A DNA stretch of 64,000 bases from Rebecca billardiae RCC1528 (Eukaryota; Haptophyta). Shown here in pieces: positions 1 to 8,053 of the stretch. Within the stretch, counting starts at the first letter, position 1. Each line of letters begins with the position of its first letter. A model generated the notes under the pieces. It saw only the letters and a list, made by a program, of their open reading frames with translations. It had not been told where the DNA came from and ran no database searches. Location of the stretch: positions 3,844,001 to 3,908,000 of the forward strand of contig OZ251224.1 of the NCBI GenBank assembly GCA_965240325.2, written 5' to 3'. A program made the position numbers and the translations under genes.

Positions 1-2
1 CG

Positions 3-239
3 TGCGATCGTGCGCTCGAGCTCGAAGAGAAGTCCGTGAAGGCGTGGTACCGTCGCGGGCAGGCGTGCATGCGAATCCACCAGTACAAGACGGCGCGCAA
101 GAACCTTGTGCGCGCGGCAGAGCTTGAGCCACAAAACCGTGAGATTCGCCGCGAGCTGGAGCGCTGCGCCGCCGAGGCGCAGCAGCATGCCGCACAATTG
201 CTCTCCGGTGAGCAGGCGAGCGGGGCGGATGGGAGCTGA
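3..239 (+). CDS. C-terminal TPR segment of an FKBP-type immunophilin-like protein (5' partial)
   Basis: The frame is open from the window edge to a TGA at 237-239, so only the last ~78 residues are present. Reading in from base 3 gives a helical repeat with the motifs CDRALELE, KAWYRRGQA and LEPQNREIR. This is the pattern of the last TPR repeat of large FKBP immunophilins and related co-chaperones, where the TPR clamp binds the C terminus of Hsp90/Hsp70. The tail after the repeat is short, Gln/Ala-rich and low complexity. The family call rests on one TPR unit, so another TPR co-chaperone is possible. The apparent start at 36 is a GTG inside the reading frame and is not a real start. Confidence 0.6.
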   Translation, partial: CDRALELEEKSVKAWYRRGQACMRIHQYKTARKNLVRAAELEPQNREIRRELERCAAEAQQHAAQLLSGEQASGADGS

Positions 240-274
240 TGCCGCTACGCAGCAGGGCTCCCGCCGCGCGATAG

Positions 275-960
275 TACAGGCAGCAAGATTTTGCGGGCAA
301 TATGGAGCTGGATTATCACGCGTTAAGAAACTGCTGCTGGGGCTTATTGCTATCTGCGGATCTGGCCTAGAAAGTGAGACTAGCGATTGGCTGGTTCGCT
401 ATAGCTACGCATAGGCGCACATCACTATTATATAAGAAACCGGGACTAACTATGCCGGTCACGGCTGTGACATGCACGGTGGACAGACTGTGGACTGGCG
501 GCCCGCCGAGCAGCCGCCCAGTGCCCGTGGGCGTGGGACGCGACGCGCGGCCCGACTTGAGCTACGAGTGACACGAGTCTCAGGCCAAGGCCAAGCCTCC
601 CGCCGACTTCTCCTGACTTGACTGACTCCTGACCAGCAGTGCATGCACCGCGCGGCATCCATCTGAATGCAACATCATCATGCCAGATTGAGATTTCGGC
701 TCCAAAATGGCCCAATTGTTTTTCTTCGGCCGACGAGGGTCATCAGCGCCGGACGGGCCTAAAGACTGAGCGGGGGCCCTTGTGCGCTCTGTCCCCCTGC
801 GCCCCGGCGGCCCCGCGCAGGCCTGCGCGGCAGGCGGCGGCCCCGCGCGTGGTCCTAGCTGCTAAGAAATTGCTGCAAGAGTGACTGACTCCGGGTGAGG
901 CGCTCTGGCGCTACCGAACCGGGGCAATGGCTAAGAACTACCGAGACTCAGCGCGCCTCA
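275..960 (+). repeat. Diverged, expanded copy of the 0.5 kb TIR element at 19918-20435
   Basis: This stretch aligns from end to end with the element at 19918-20435. Shared blocks include 'ctatctgcggatctggcc', 'agcgattggctggttcgc', 'aagaaaccgggacta' and 'gggcctaaagact'. It keeps four degenerate copies of the internal TAAGAAAC-type motif, near 327, 432, 860 and 930. It is about 1.3 times longer than the other copy, mainly through many small local duplications. The terminal inverted repeats are no longer recognisable. No gene is supported in 240-1014. Confidence 0.7.
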
Positions 961-1014
961 GGAGTGAAGGGTGAGGTTGCTGGGCCTGGCCGATCGCAGT
1001 CTCAGTGCGGACTC

Positions 1015-2037
1015 TTACACTTTACCGTCTCTACCAACCAACGGTTGCGGTGACGACGACGATGCAGCTTCTGCTTCTGCTGCTACCGAGCAACGGTACG
1101 CGACCTCGTCCGTGATGGGTGTAGGCATTTGCCATGTGCGCGTGCCACGGCGGCGGAAGACTTCGTGCATGCGCTGTTGGAAGCGCTCACGCACGCCTGT
1201 TTCGAGCTCGGCCATGCGAGCTGCGTGTACCGCCTCGAGCTTCGAGATGTGTGCCGCAAGCAGCGTTGGGGCTGCATCAGCACCAACAGCGTGCACAAGC
1301 ATCCGGAAGATATTGAACGCGCCCTTCAGCACGTCGTCCTCGTAGTCAAAAAGGTCGTCGGCGATATCCGTGAGCAGCTCGTCAGCGTGCAGGAAAGCCA
1401 CCGTGCGCTCGTCCACTTCGACACCACGAAGCTTGTACACAAGCAAATTCAGCACACGATAGTCGAAGGACTTGAGAGCGCTCGCGTGGAGGACCTCGTC
1501 CGCAGTCATGCCTCGCCCACCCGACACTCGGCCACACAGCGCCCTCTCCAGTGCCCAGAACTGTCGCCCACGCGCCAGCTCGCTCTCGATCCGCTCGTCG
1601 AGGAGACCCCTTGCCTCGAGGACGCCCAAAAGGACGGCGTTCGAGTCTGACGTGTCCTGCCGGATGCTGTCCTGCCCCGCGGCGAGCGAGGCTGCCATGC
1701 TTTCGTTCTCTTCGTCCATGGCGTAGATGAGCGCCTCCACGAAAGCTAGCTCGGGCAGGTATCGCACGATGTCTACACCTTCGAGGCCGTGCAGCGGCAG
1801 GTAGGTGCGCGCAAAGTCATCGAGGGTGCCACGGGTGCGCTCGAGCGACGCAAAAGCGATCACAGGCGTACCCATCACTTTGGCGGCAGCACATTCGCAC
1901 ACGGAGTCGCGAAGCTCGCCTGTGAGATGTGTAGACGCCTTGAAGGCCGGCAGGTCCGCCGCGGCATCGGAGATGATCGCGTCGGCCTCGTGCTGAGCGA
2001 GGCCGAAGCTCACGAGCTGAGCGGACGTGGCAGCCAT
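1015..2037 (-). CDS. Conserved algal/plant protein of unknown function with DDLFDYEDD motif
   Basis: The protein is 340 aa and mostly helical. The start chosen is ATG at 2037 (MAATSAQLVSFG); the 54 codons upstream overlap the divergent promoter. Readable blocks are GVDVVRYLPELAF-like (here GVDIVRYLPELAFVEALIYA), FWALERALCG, ALKSFDYRVLNLLVY and IADDLFDYEDDV followed by FNIFRMLVHAVG. From memory, plant proteins of unknown function carry very similar SFDYRVLNLL and DDLFDYEDDV blocks. The Asp-rich helix resembles the DDxxD metal site of all-helical isoprenoid-synthase folds, but that is only a resemblance. The tail is acidic and low complexity. It is transcribed divergently from the FN2-like surface-protein gene, with 116 bp between the starts. 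Confidence 0.8.
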   Translation of the reverse strand: MAATSAQLVSFGLAQHEADAIISDAAADLPAFKASTHLTGELRDSVCECAAAKVMGTPVIAFASLERTRGTLDDFARTYLPLHGLEGVDIVRYLPELAFVEALIYAMDEENESMAASLAAGQDSIRQDTSDSNAVLLGVLEARGLLDERIESELARGRQFWALERALCGRVSGGRGMTADEVLHASALKSFDYRVLNLLVYKLRGVEVDERTVAFLHADELLTDIADDLFDYEDDVLKGAFNIFRMLVHAVGADAAPTLLAAHISKLEAVHAARMAELETGVRERFQQRMHEVFRRRGTRTWQMPTPITDEVAYRCSVAAEAEAASSSSPQPLVGRDGKV

Positions 2038-2153
2038 TGCTCCAAACGACACACCGTCAGTCCGGCGGCAAAGCGCGAGGCCAGCCGGAGCCAAGCTTTG
2101 GCGTGCGGGTGAACCTCGGCGTGCCGCGAGGTGGTCTTCCGTTGTCCACTCCG
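2038..2153. promoter_or_regulatory. Putative bidirectional promoter, 116 bp
   Basis: This is the whole space between the ATG at 2037 (minus) and the ATG at 2154 (plus). It is GC-rich and has no TATA-like box. It must hold both 5' leaders and any core promoter. Confidence 0.5.
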
Positions 2154-3677
2154 ATGCTCGCGCTGTTCGCGGCGGCGTTGTCGTGCACGCGCACGACACT
2201 GGACGGCTTTGTGTGCCAGCCGCAGTACGCGATCAACGGGACGAAGTCGCCCTGGCACTTCGGCGGCGCCACGTGGGAGGGTCTGCGAACGTACAGCGCG
2301 TGTGACCCTCGCGTGCTGGGGAACCTATCGAGCCAAGCCTGGTGTGTCACCGCCAAGACCGGCCACTGGGAGGATGGCTGGGGCGTGTGCTCCCCCGACT
2401 GCTTCGATGACTCGTGCGCGCGCATCACGAAGGGCGGCAAGCGCTGCCACCAGATGTGGCCATACGACGACCTGAGGTCAGTCGCGTCGTGCACCAAGGC
2501 GCGCACGTTGTGGCAGTGGTGCTCGACCTCGTCGACGGGTAAGTGGCAGGACGAATGGGATTGGTGCCAGGCGGACTGCCTCTCGGGCTTCCGCCCCCCT
2601 CCGTCGCCGCCGTCGCCGCCCCCCTCGCCGTACGGCAACTGCCAGCGCGCCACCTCGTGGAACATCCGCTGCCTCGACCGGTGGCACTACGAAGGCCGCG
2701 TGTACAGCCAGTGCACCACGGAGCATTCGACGAATGGGCATGCGTGGTGCATGACCTACGATGAGTACTTCATCTCGGGCCGCACCGACCAGCTGGACAA
2801 CGTGTGGGGCTACTGCAAGCCGGGCTGCTGGTCCCAGGCGCCCACAGAGCCATGCCACAGGTACACGGTCTATGGCAAGCCGTGCCAGGCGGAGTGGGTG
2901 TACGACAACTACCGGCACTTCGGGTGCACGCGCGAGGACTCTGGCGCGGAGTGGTGCATGATGACTGAAGGGGTCCTGAAGCGCTCGCACATCCGCCGCG
3001 GCGTCGACTGGGACTACTGCGCACCCGGCTGCACCGCACCGCCGCCGATGTCGTCGCCGCCACCCCCGCTGCCCCCGGCAGACTGGGAGCCAGGTCACCA
3101 CCCGCGGCACTCTCACACGCACGAGCAGGGCTCGCCGAGCGATGGGGACGGATCGGGGGCGTCGGTGGCTCCGTCTCCACAGCACTCGGCCGCCCGCTCG
3201 CGGATCGCCGCGATCGTGCTCTGTCTCGTCATCATGGCGCTCGCTGCGGCTGTCATGTTCTTCTCGCGCGGTCGGATGGCAGAGGCGGCTGCGCAGAAGC
3301 CAGCCGGCGGCAGCGGCGATGCGGGCGATGCTGCTGCCGTCGGTGCGTCCTATGCTGCCGATCCCCGCCTCGGCCTGGTCGTCAACGGCGACAATGTACA
3401 CCCGTCGTCATCGGACGATCCCGCGCACGGCGGCGCATCGGATCCCGAAGCACCCGCACTGGTCGAGGGGAAGATCATGCTCGGAGTGCCTACGCCCGCA
3501 GCCGACAGCGGCGGTGTCGTCGACCTGGCGGGCTCGGCGCGGCCCGAAAAGCTGACAAAGCCGCCCAGTCCCGCGCGGAGGGGCTACGACACGGCGGCGG
3601 GCGAGTTTGAGGCAGGCAGCGACGGGGAGGTCTTCGGATCGCCAACGGCATCGCCAATGCCGGCACCACCAACATGA
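2154..3677 (+). CDS. Type I membrane/surface protein with four fibronectin type II-like modules
   Basis: The protein is 507 aa. ATG 2154 is preferred because it opens a signal peptide (MLALFAAALSCTRTT). Four Cys-rich modules follow, two before and two after a PPPSPPSPPPSP linker. Module 3 fits the FN2 pattern closely: C-x5-Y-x7-C-x10-WC, ending in WGYC. Each full module adds an outer Cys at both ends (CQRA... and ...KPGC), giving six Cys. Module 1 lacks one of the core Cys. After a Pro/His/Ser stalk there is one membrane span (IAAIVLCLVIMALAAAVMFF) and a cytoplasmic tail of about 130 residues. FN2 domains bind collagen or gelatin and glycans in animals; the ligand here is unknown. It is likely a cell-surface or scale/wall-associated protein. 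Confidence 0.8.
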   Translation: MLALFAAALSCTRTTLDGFVCQPQYAINGTKSPWHFGGATWEGLRTYSACDPRVLGNLSSQAWCVTAKTGHWEDGWGVCSPDCFDDSCARITKGGKRCHQMWPYDDLRSVASCTKARTLWQWCSTSSTGKWQDEWDWCQADCLSGFRPPPSPPSPPPSPYGNCQRATSWNIRCLDRWHYEGRVYSQCTTEHSTNGHAWCMTYDEYFISGRTDQLDNVWGYCKPGCWSQAPTEPCHRYTVYGKPCQAEWVYDNYRHFGCTREDSGAEWCMMTEGVLKRSHIRRGVDWDYCAPGCTAPPPMSSPPPPLPPADWEPGHHPRHSHTHEQGSPSDGDGSGASVAPSPQHSAARSRIAAIVLCLVIMALAAAVMFFSRGRMAEAAAQKPAGGSGDAGDAAAVGASYAADPRLGLVVNGDNVHPSSSDDPAHGGASDPEAPALVEGKIMLGVPTPAADSGGVVDLAGSARPEKLTKPPSPARRGYDTAAGEFEAGSDGEVFGSPTASPMPAPPT

Positions 3678-4159
3678 TGAGACTAAATGCTGTACTCAGA
3701 GACTGTCTAGTTGTGACAGCGCTGCATTGCGTATTAATAATATCGCATGATGCCATCAGGGCCGACTGCGGTCCTATGGGCCTATGGAGTATGCTGCTCC
3801 GGCCTATATTAAATTATTAATTTATATATATATATATATGTACTAGTCAATAGCTAAGCACATTATTCAATATGCAGCGGCTAGTACTAAGTACTGCAGT
3901 ATTCGATGTAGGCTGAACGGTATAGATATATATATACATATATATTCTATCGGAACTTATTAAATGTATATTCGTCATCAGGAATTCCGCCGCCCCTTTT
4001 GCACGGCGGGCTGCGGGTGATCAGACTGGCCGGTGGCCGAAGCCTGTGCATAGCCATATGCAATGGACAATATATGGTCTAATTATATCCCCCACTAACC
4101 ACCGCACCGCTGCGCGACTAACCCGCCAAGCTCACTTACAGGGCAGTGCTCGCGGAGTG

Positions 4160-4204
<45 letters not shown>

Positions 4205-4483
4205 CCGTTACGAGACAGTTCGCTTGTACCAGCAGTATTATGGTTACAGGTTAGCATCCGTGAGTAATAATTATCAGTACACTCGGCATCAGTAGTGCTG
4301 GCAACGATATGAGCCGCCGCGTATGATTAAGGCTGGCTCTTAGCTTCATTATGATTGCCTGCTTTTAATAAGTTAACAGGCGCGGCTGCCTTTATCTGAA
4401 ACTTTAAATCGCTCACGGCTCAGACGATGCAGCGGATGCTGGCTTGAGAAGGCCGCAACGGGCCATGCGCACGTGATCACCAA
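3678..4483. other. Gene-free AT-rich spacer
   Basis: This is the 806 bp space between two convergent genes. It is much more AT-rich than the coding DNA, with several short (TA)n runs. No ORF or RNA gene is recognised. Confidence 0.6.
4161..4202. repeat. (TA)n microsatellite, ~42 bp
   Basis: Uninterrupted alternating T/A in the spacer between convergent genes. Confidence 0.95.
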
Positions 4484-5416
4484 CTACCAAGGCAGTTCTT
4501 CACCAAACCGCAGGAAGCAGCCGTTGTGGTAGCGCGGATGGGAGGTGTCGTGCGACGCACCGGCTGGGCCTCCACTTGGCATAGCGTCCGGGTACAGAGC
4601 GTCCAGAACGTGCCGGGCGGCGACGCTAGGAGTGAGGACCTCGCCGGGGCTGACGCCATCGCTGAGCATGTCCGTTGCAACATCGCCAGGGCACACTGCG
4701 TTGATGAGAATGCTCGAGTCATCCCCTTCCTCAGCAGCGAGAAGGCGTGTGGCTCGATTCAGAACAGCCTTGGAGACTGAATACGCTGGCGTCGGTCCGT
4801 GCGCATACTCGAGCTGCTGATCGAATGTGCGCACCAGGCTGTGAACGCACCTCTCCAGCTCCTGCACCGTGCTGCAGGCAAGCAGCTGATCACGAACAGT
4901 TGAGTGTAGATACACGAGCTCGCCATCGCCGCTCGAGACGTTTATAACGCGCCCGTAGCCAGCGTTACGCATCCCCGGGAGCGCGCTTCGTAGCAGACCA
5001 ATCGCGCTGAGGGCATTGACGCGCAGCGCGCGAGAGAGCACGTCGGGCGAGCTGCCACGCTCGCAGACGGCTGCGTTGTTGACGAGCGCCAGCACGGAGA
5101 CACCGAGTACGCGACGTGCGTGCTCGACAAGAGCGTCAAAGTCTGGCTGCCGTGCGTATCTCATGTCAAGCTGGCAGTATACAGCGCCAGCCCTCTCCTC
5201 CATGCTGTCCATCGGGCGAGGTGGTGGTTGACTGCCCGTGAACATGACGCGGTGCCCGCGTCCGACGAGCTCACGGACGATTGCCGCGCCCAAGCCACGG
5301 GTTCCACCGGTGACGATGCATCCTAGGCGCCTGCCAACGATGGACGTATCGACGCAGCGAATCGACTGTGCTAGCGCTGCTAGGACAAGTTGTACGCAGG
5401 CCACGCGGACGGCCAT
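4484..5416 (-). CDS. Short-chain dehydrogenase, carbonyl reductase (CBR1)-like
   Basis: The protein is 310 aa, starting at ATG 5416. A hydrophobic N terminus (residues 1-22) suggests a signal peptide or anchor. The Rossmann dinucleotide motif TGGTRGLG lies near residue 37, followed by the NNAA structural motif. A Ser in VINVSSGDGE and YSVSK (Tyr and Lys) complete the catalytic set. Between the Ser and Tyr there is a ~50-residue insert, as in the monomeric carbonyl reductase branch (CBR1-type) of the SDR family. The later block NAVCPGDVATDM also matches that branch. It should reduce a carbonyl using NADPH; the substrate is unknown. Its upstream region contains the left arm of a large inverted repeat. 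Confidence 0.85.
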   Translation of the reverse strand: MAVRVACVQLVLAALAQSIRCVDTSIVGRRLGCIVTGGTRGLGAAIVRELVGRGHRVMFTGSQPPPRPMDSMEERAGAVYCQLDMRYARQPDFDALVEHARRVLGVSVLALVNNAAVCERGSSPDVLSRALRVNALSAIGLLRSALPGMRNAGYGRVINVSSGDGELVYLHSTVRDQLLACSTVQELERCVHSLVRTFDQQLEYAHGPTPAYSVSKAVLNRATRLLAAEEGDDSSILINAVCPGDVATDMLSDGVSPGEVLTPSVAARHVLDALYPDAMPSGGPAGASHDTSHPRYHNGCFLRFGEELPW

Positions 5417-5502
5417 CGTACAGGCCTAAATAACCCGTGGCACAGTGGCACGCCGGGTGGACGCGAGTCCTTGACCGTGTTCAGTGTGGCCGTCCCGCGT
5501 CC

Positions 5503-5901
5503 CAAGGGGAGTCAGGGTACAGCACGTCCACCGTTGGGCTGCAGCTGGAGCTTGGGTACAAAAGCTTCCCGCGGCGCAGCGGCACTCGCCGCCGCCGCCG
5601 CCGTCGAGGGGCGGTTGTGGCGCGCACGGCGTGAGCCGCTGCGGGCGCTGAGGTGCGCGCGACGGCGGCGCGCCCGGCGGCGCTGCTGTAGGAGGCCACT
5701 GCCCTCCTCTCTGCCCCGCGCGCTTCGCTCGTCGTCGCCGTCTCCGCGCCTGCGACTCAGCGCGCACGCGAGCGCGGCACCGCCCGGCAGCCGGGGCAAT
5801 CTCTGCCGTGACTGCGCATGTGCGTCGCGACCTGGTCGGCCCAGCGCGCGAGGCGCGTGCGGGCGAGGTAGGGCCAGTATGGGCGCGCGCCATGCCGCCT
5901 C
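5503..5901 (+). repeat. Left arm of ~397 bp inverted repeat
   Basis: The arm is the reverse complement of 6224-6619. Over the stretches I compared, the only differences are 3 extra bases here, near 5531-5545. It begins 87 bp upstream of the SDR start codon and points toward that gene. It is very GC-rich, with a CGC-trinucleotide run. Long ORFs across it on both strands are low-complexity Arg/Ala/Pro and unlike any known protein. Confidence 0.9.
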
Positions 5902-6223
5902 GACCTTGCGCCCGTGGGCATGTCGCGGGCCTTGCACCTCTGTCGACAACGTTGACAAACAATGCGGCACCCAAGCGCAGACGTCAGTGTGCACGATCGA
6001 GGCAGTAGGCGTACAGACGCGATAGTTGCAGAGCTTTTTGTGATCATGCGAGTCATACATTGTCAGTGACTCTCGCCCAGGTCGTCTGCGCGCTGAACTG
6101 ACGTTTTGACTGAGTGCCTCGAGATCGCCTCGACGATGGCCCGTGCATTGCTTGAACACAGTCCAAGCGGCCAACCAGACACACGTGCTCAGTTCCCTGT
6201 TGTACGCTCTGATGGGCTTACTT
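5902..6223. other. Spacer of the inverted repeat, 322 bp
   Basis: Unique, less GC-rich sequence between the two arms. No gene is recognised. If the arms paired, this would be the loop. Confidence 0.7.
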
Positions 6224-6619
6224 GAGGCGGCATGGCGCGCGCCCATACTGGCCCTACCTCGCCCGCACGCGCCTCGCGCGCTGGGCCGACCAGGTCGCGA
6301 CGCACATGCGCAGTCACGGCAGAGATTGCCCCGGCTGCCGGGCGGTGCCGCGCTCGCGTGCGCGCTGAGTCGCAGGCGCGGAGACGGCGACGACGAGCGA
6401 AGCGCGCGGGGCAGAGAGGAGGGCAGTGGCCTCCTACAGCAGCGCCGCCGGGCGCGCCGCCGTCGCGCGCACCTCAGCGCCCGCAGCGGCTCACGCCGTG
6501 CGCGCCACAACCGCCCCTCGACGGCGGCGGCGGCGGCGAGTGCCGCTGCGCCGCGGGAAGCTTTTGTACCCAAGCTCCAGCTGCACCCAACTGGACGTGC
6601 TGTACCCTGACTCCCCTTG
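6224..6619 (-). repeat. Right arm of ~397 bp inverted repeat
   Basis: The partner of 5503-5901. It ends 251 bp upstream of the ATG at 6871. Each divergent gene therefore carries the same block, in the same orientation relative to itself. Confidence 0.9.
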
Positions 6620-6870
6620 CGCGTCCGGCAAGGTCCTGCGCAGCGCGGCGCGCGCTCGCAAGCTGAAAGCCTGTAGGGAAGCCGGACCTTTTCAGCCGGG
6701 CGGCCCGGCCCGGCTGACTTTGAGGACCTCGTTTCGCGTCGTCCTTCGACCTTTGCCCTTCGGCGATCGACGAATGAGCACAGGACGAGGAACCAGCAGG
6801 GTGGTCTGACGACCTCAACTTTCGTCATCTGCGCCGGCCACAGCCCCACGAGCTTGGCTTCGCGCTGGTG

Positions 6871-7677
6871 ATGCTGGGGGCCACGGGAAGGTGGGCCGAG
6901 GTTGCCGTTGGCATGGTCGTGGGCGTGGCTGTTGCTCTCACTGTCCTCCCATCGCGTACGCCGCTCGTCTCCAACTTCTCACGCCGCGAAGATCGCCGTG
7001 AAGGTCATGCAGGCGACAAGCACGGCCAGATCGAGGTCTGGCTGAACTACGAGGAGCATCTTGAGAAACACAAGGATCGCCATCGCCACCGCCGTCATCA
7101 CGTCAGCGAGAGCAAACCACTCGATTGTGGCACGTTCACAAATACGACGGGACGCAAGTGTGCTGCGAGTGATCTGCTGGAGACGCCAGTCGGGAACGCA
7201 TCGGCTTGCGCGCAGTGGTGCAACGCCTACTTCAAGTATGGCTGCTGCGAGTTCGCTCCGGAGGGTGACGGGACTGAAAACGGCCCCGTGTGCGCGTGGG
7301 CAAACGCGCATGCGCTCAACGCGTCGCAGCTTGCTGCCTCCGGGACGAGCGTCGTGAGTGGTCACTTGGCATTCAACATGTGCAGTCCAATGGCCATGGC
7401 ACCCACCGCACTTGGGGTGGTTGGGCTGGCCCCACAGCACACAGAACACGAGCCGCCGCCAACACCGGCGTCGCCCCCGTTGGCTCCCCCGCCGCTGCCG
7501 CCATCGGATCTGTCGCCAGTGGTGCCACGGGCGTTCACGGGCAACGTGAGCCAGTGCTTCCGCGCGTCGTCCATGTCCTCCGGGTGCCTGGCCACAGCCC
7601 AACAGTGCCTGCGGATGCCGAAGGCTGTGCCGATGGCAGTGGCTCTCGCATGGGCTAACGCGCCGGGCACGCGCTGA
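6871..7677 (+). CDS. Small secreted or membrane-anchored Cys-rich protein with Pro-rich linker
   Basis: The protein is 268 aa, starting at ATG 6871. Residues ~8-28 are a signal peptide or signal anchor. A charged His/Arg/Lys-rich segment follows, then a Cys-rich region (LDCGTFTNTTGRKCAASD, CAQWCNAYFKYGCCEF, GPVCAWANA) with several N-glycosylation sequons. A PPPTPASPPLAPPPLPP linker leads to a second short Cys-containing part. The Cys spacing around CAQWCN..YGCCEF recalls short PAN/apple-like carbohydrate-binding modules, but I cannot assign a family. It is probably extracytoplasmic. Confidence 0.65.
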   Translation: MLGATGRWAEVAVGMVVGVAVALTVLPSRTPLVSNFSRREDRREGHAGDKHGQIEVWLNYEEHLEKHKDRHRHRRHHVSESKPLDCGTFTNTTGRKCAASDLLETPVGNASACAQWCNAYFKYGCCEFAPEGDGTENGPVCAWANAHALNASQLAASGTSVVSGHLAFNMCSPMAMAPTALGVVGLAPQHTEHEPPPTPASPPLAPPPLPPSDLSPVVPRAFTGNVSQCFRASSMSSGCLATAQQCLRMPKAVPMAVALAWANAPGTR

Positions 7678-8053
7678 GGGCTCAGGTGGGCGGATACGCG
7701 CGCGCCATATATCGTCATCAGTTATTTGATATGTTTTTAAAATAATAATCCGGTCAATTAATACGGCTCAGACTTTTCAGACTCTACTGAGAGAAGCCTC
7801 GGTACGACCGTTCCAGATCCGCGAGCAATGACGATGATTGATGAGCATCGTCGTCGACCGACCCGGTCCCGTGCCAGGGGCATGCAAGAGAGTACCGTAG
7901 CGAAAGTGATACGTATACTATTACTAGTTACTACTATATTACTAGCTGTATAATCGACGACTCAGAGAAGTGCGCGCGGTTATTAGCAGCCGATACGGCG
8001 CCACACTCAGTACGGTTACGCGTGACTACTACGCGCCGTGGGCATCATCGCCA
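7678..8053. other. Gene-free spacer
   Basis: 376 bp between convergent genes, AT-rich toward 7700-7750 and 7910-7960. Nothing recognised. Confidence 0.6.

Noticed and set aside
5512-6849. 445-codon minus-strand ORF and mirrored plus-strand ORFs over the inverted repeat
   Set aside because: The same low-complexity Arg/Ala/Pro sequence appears on both strands and in both arms. It is composition, not conserved protein.
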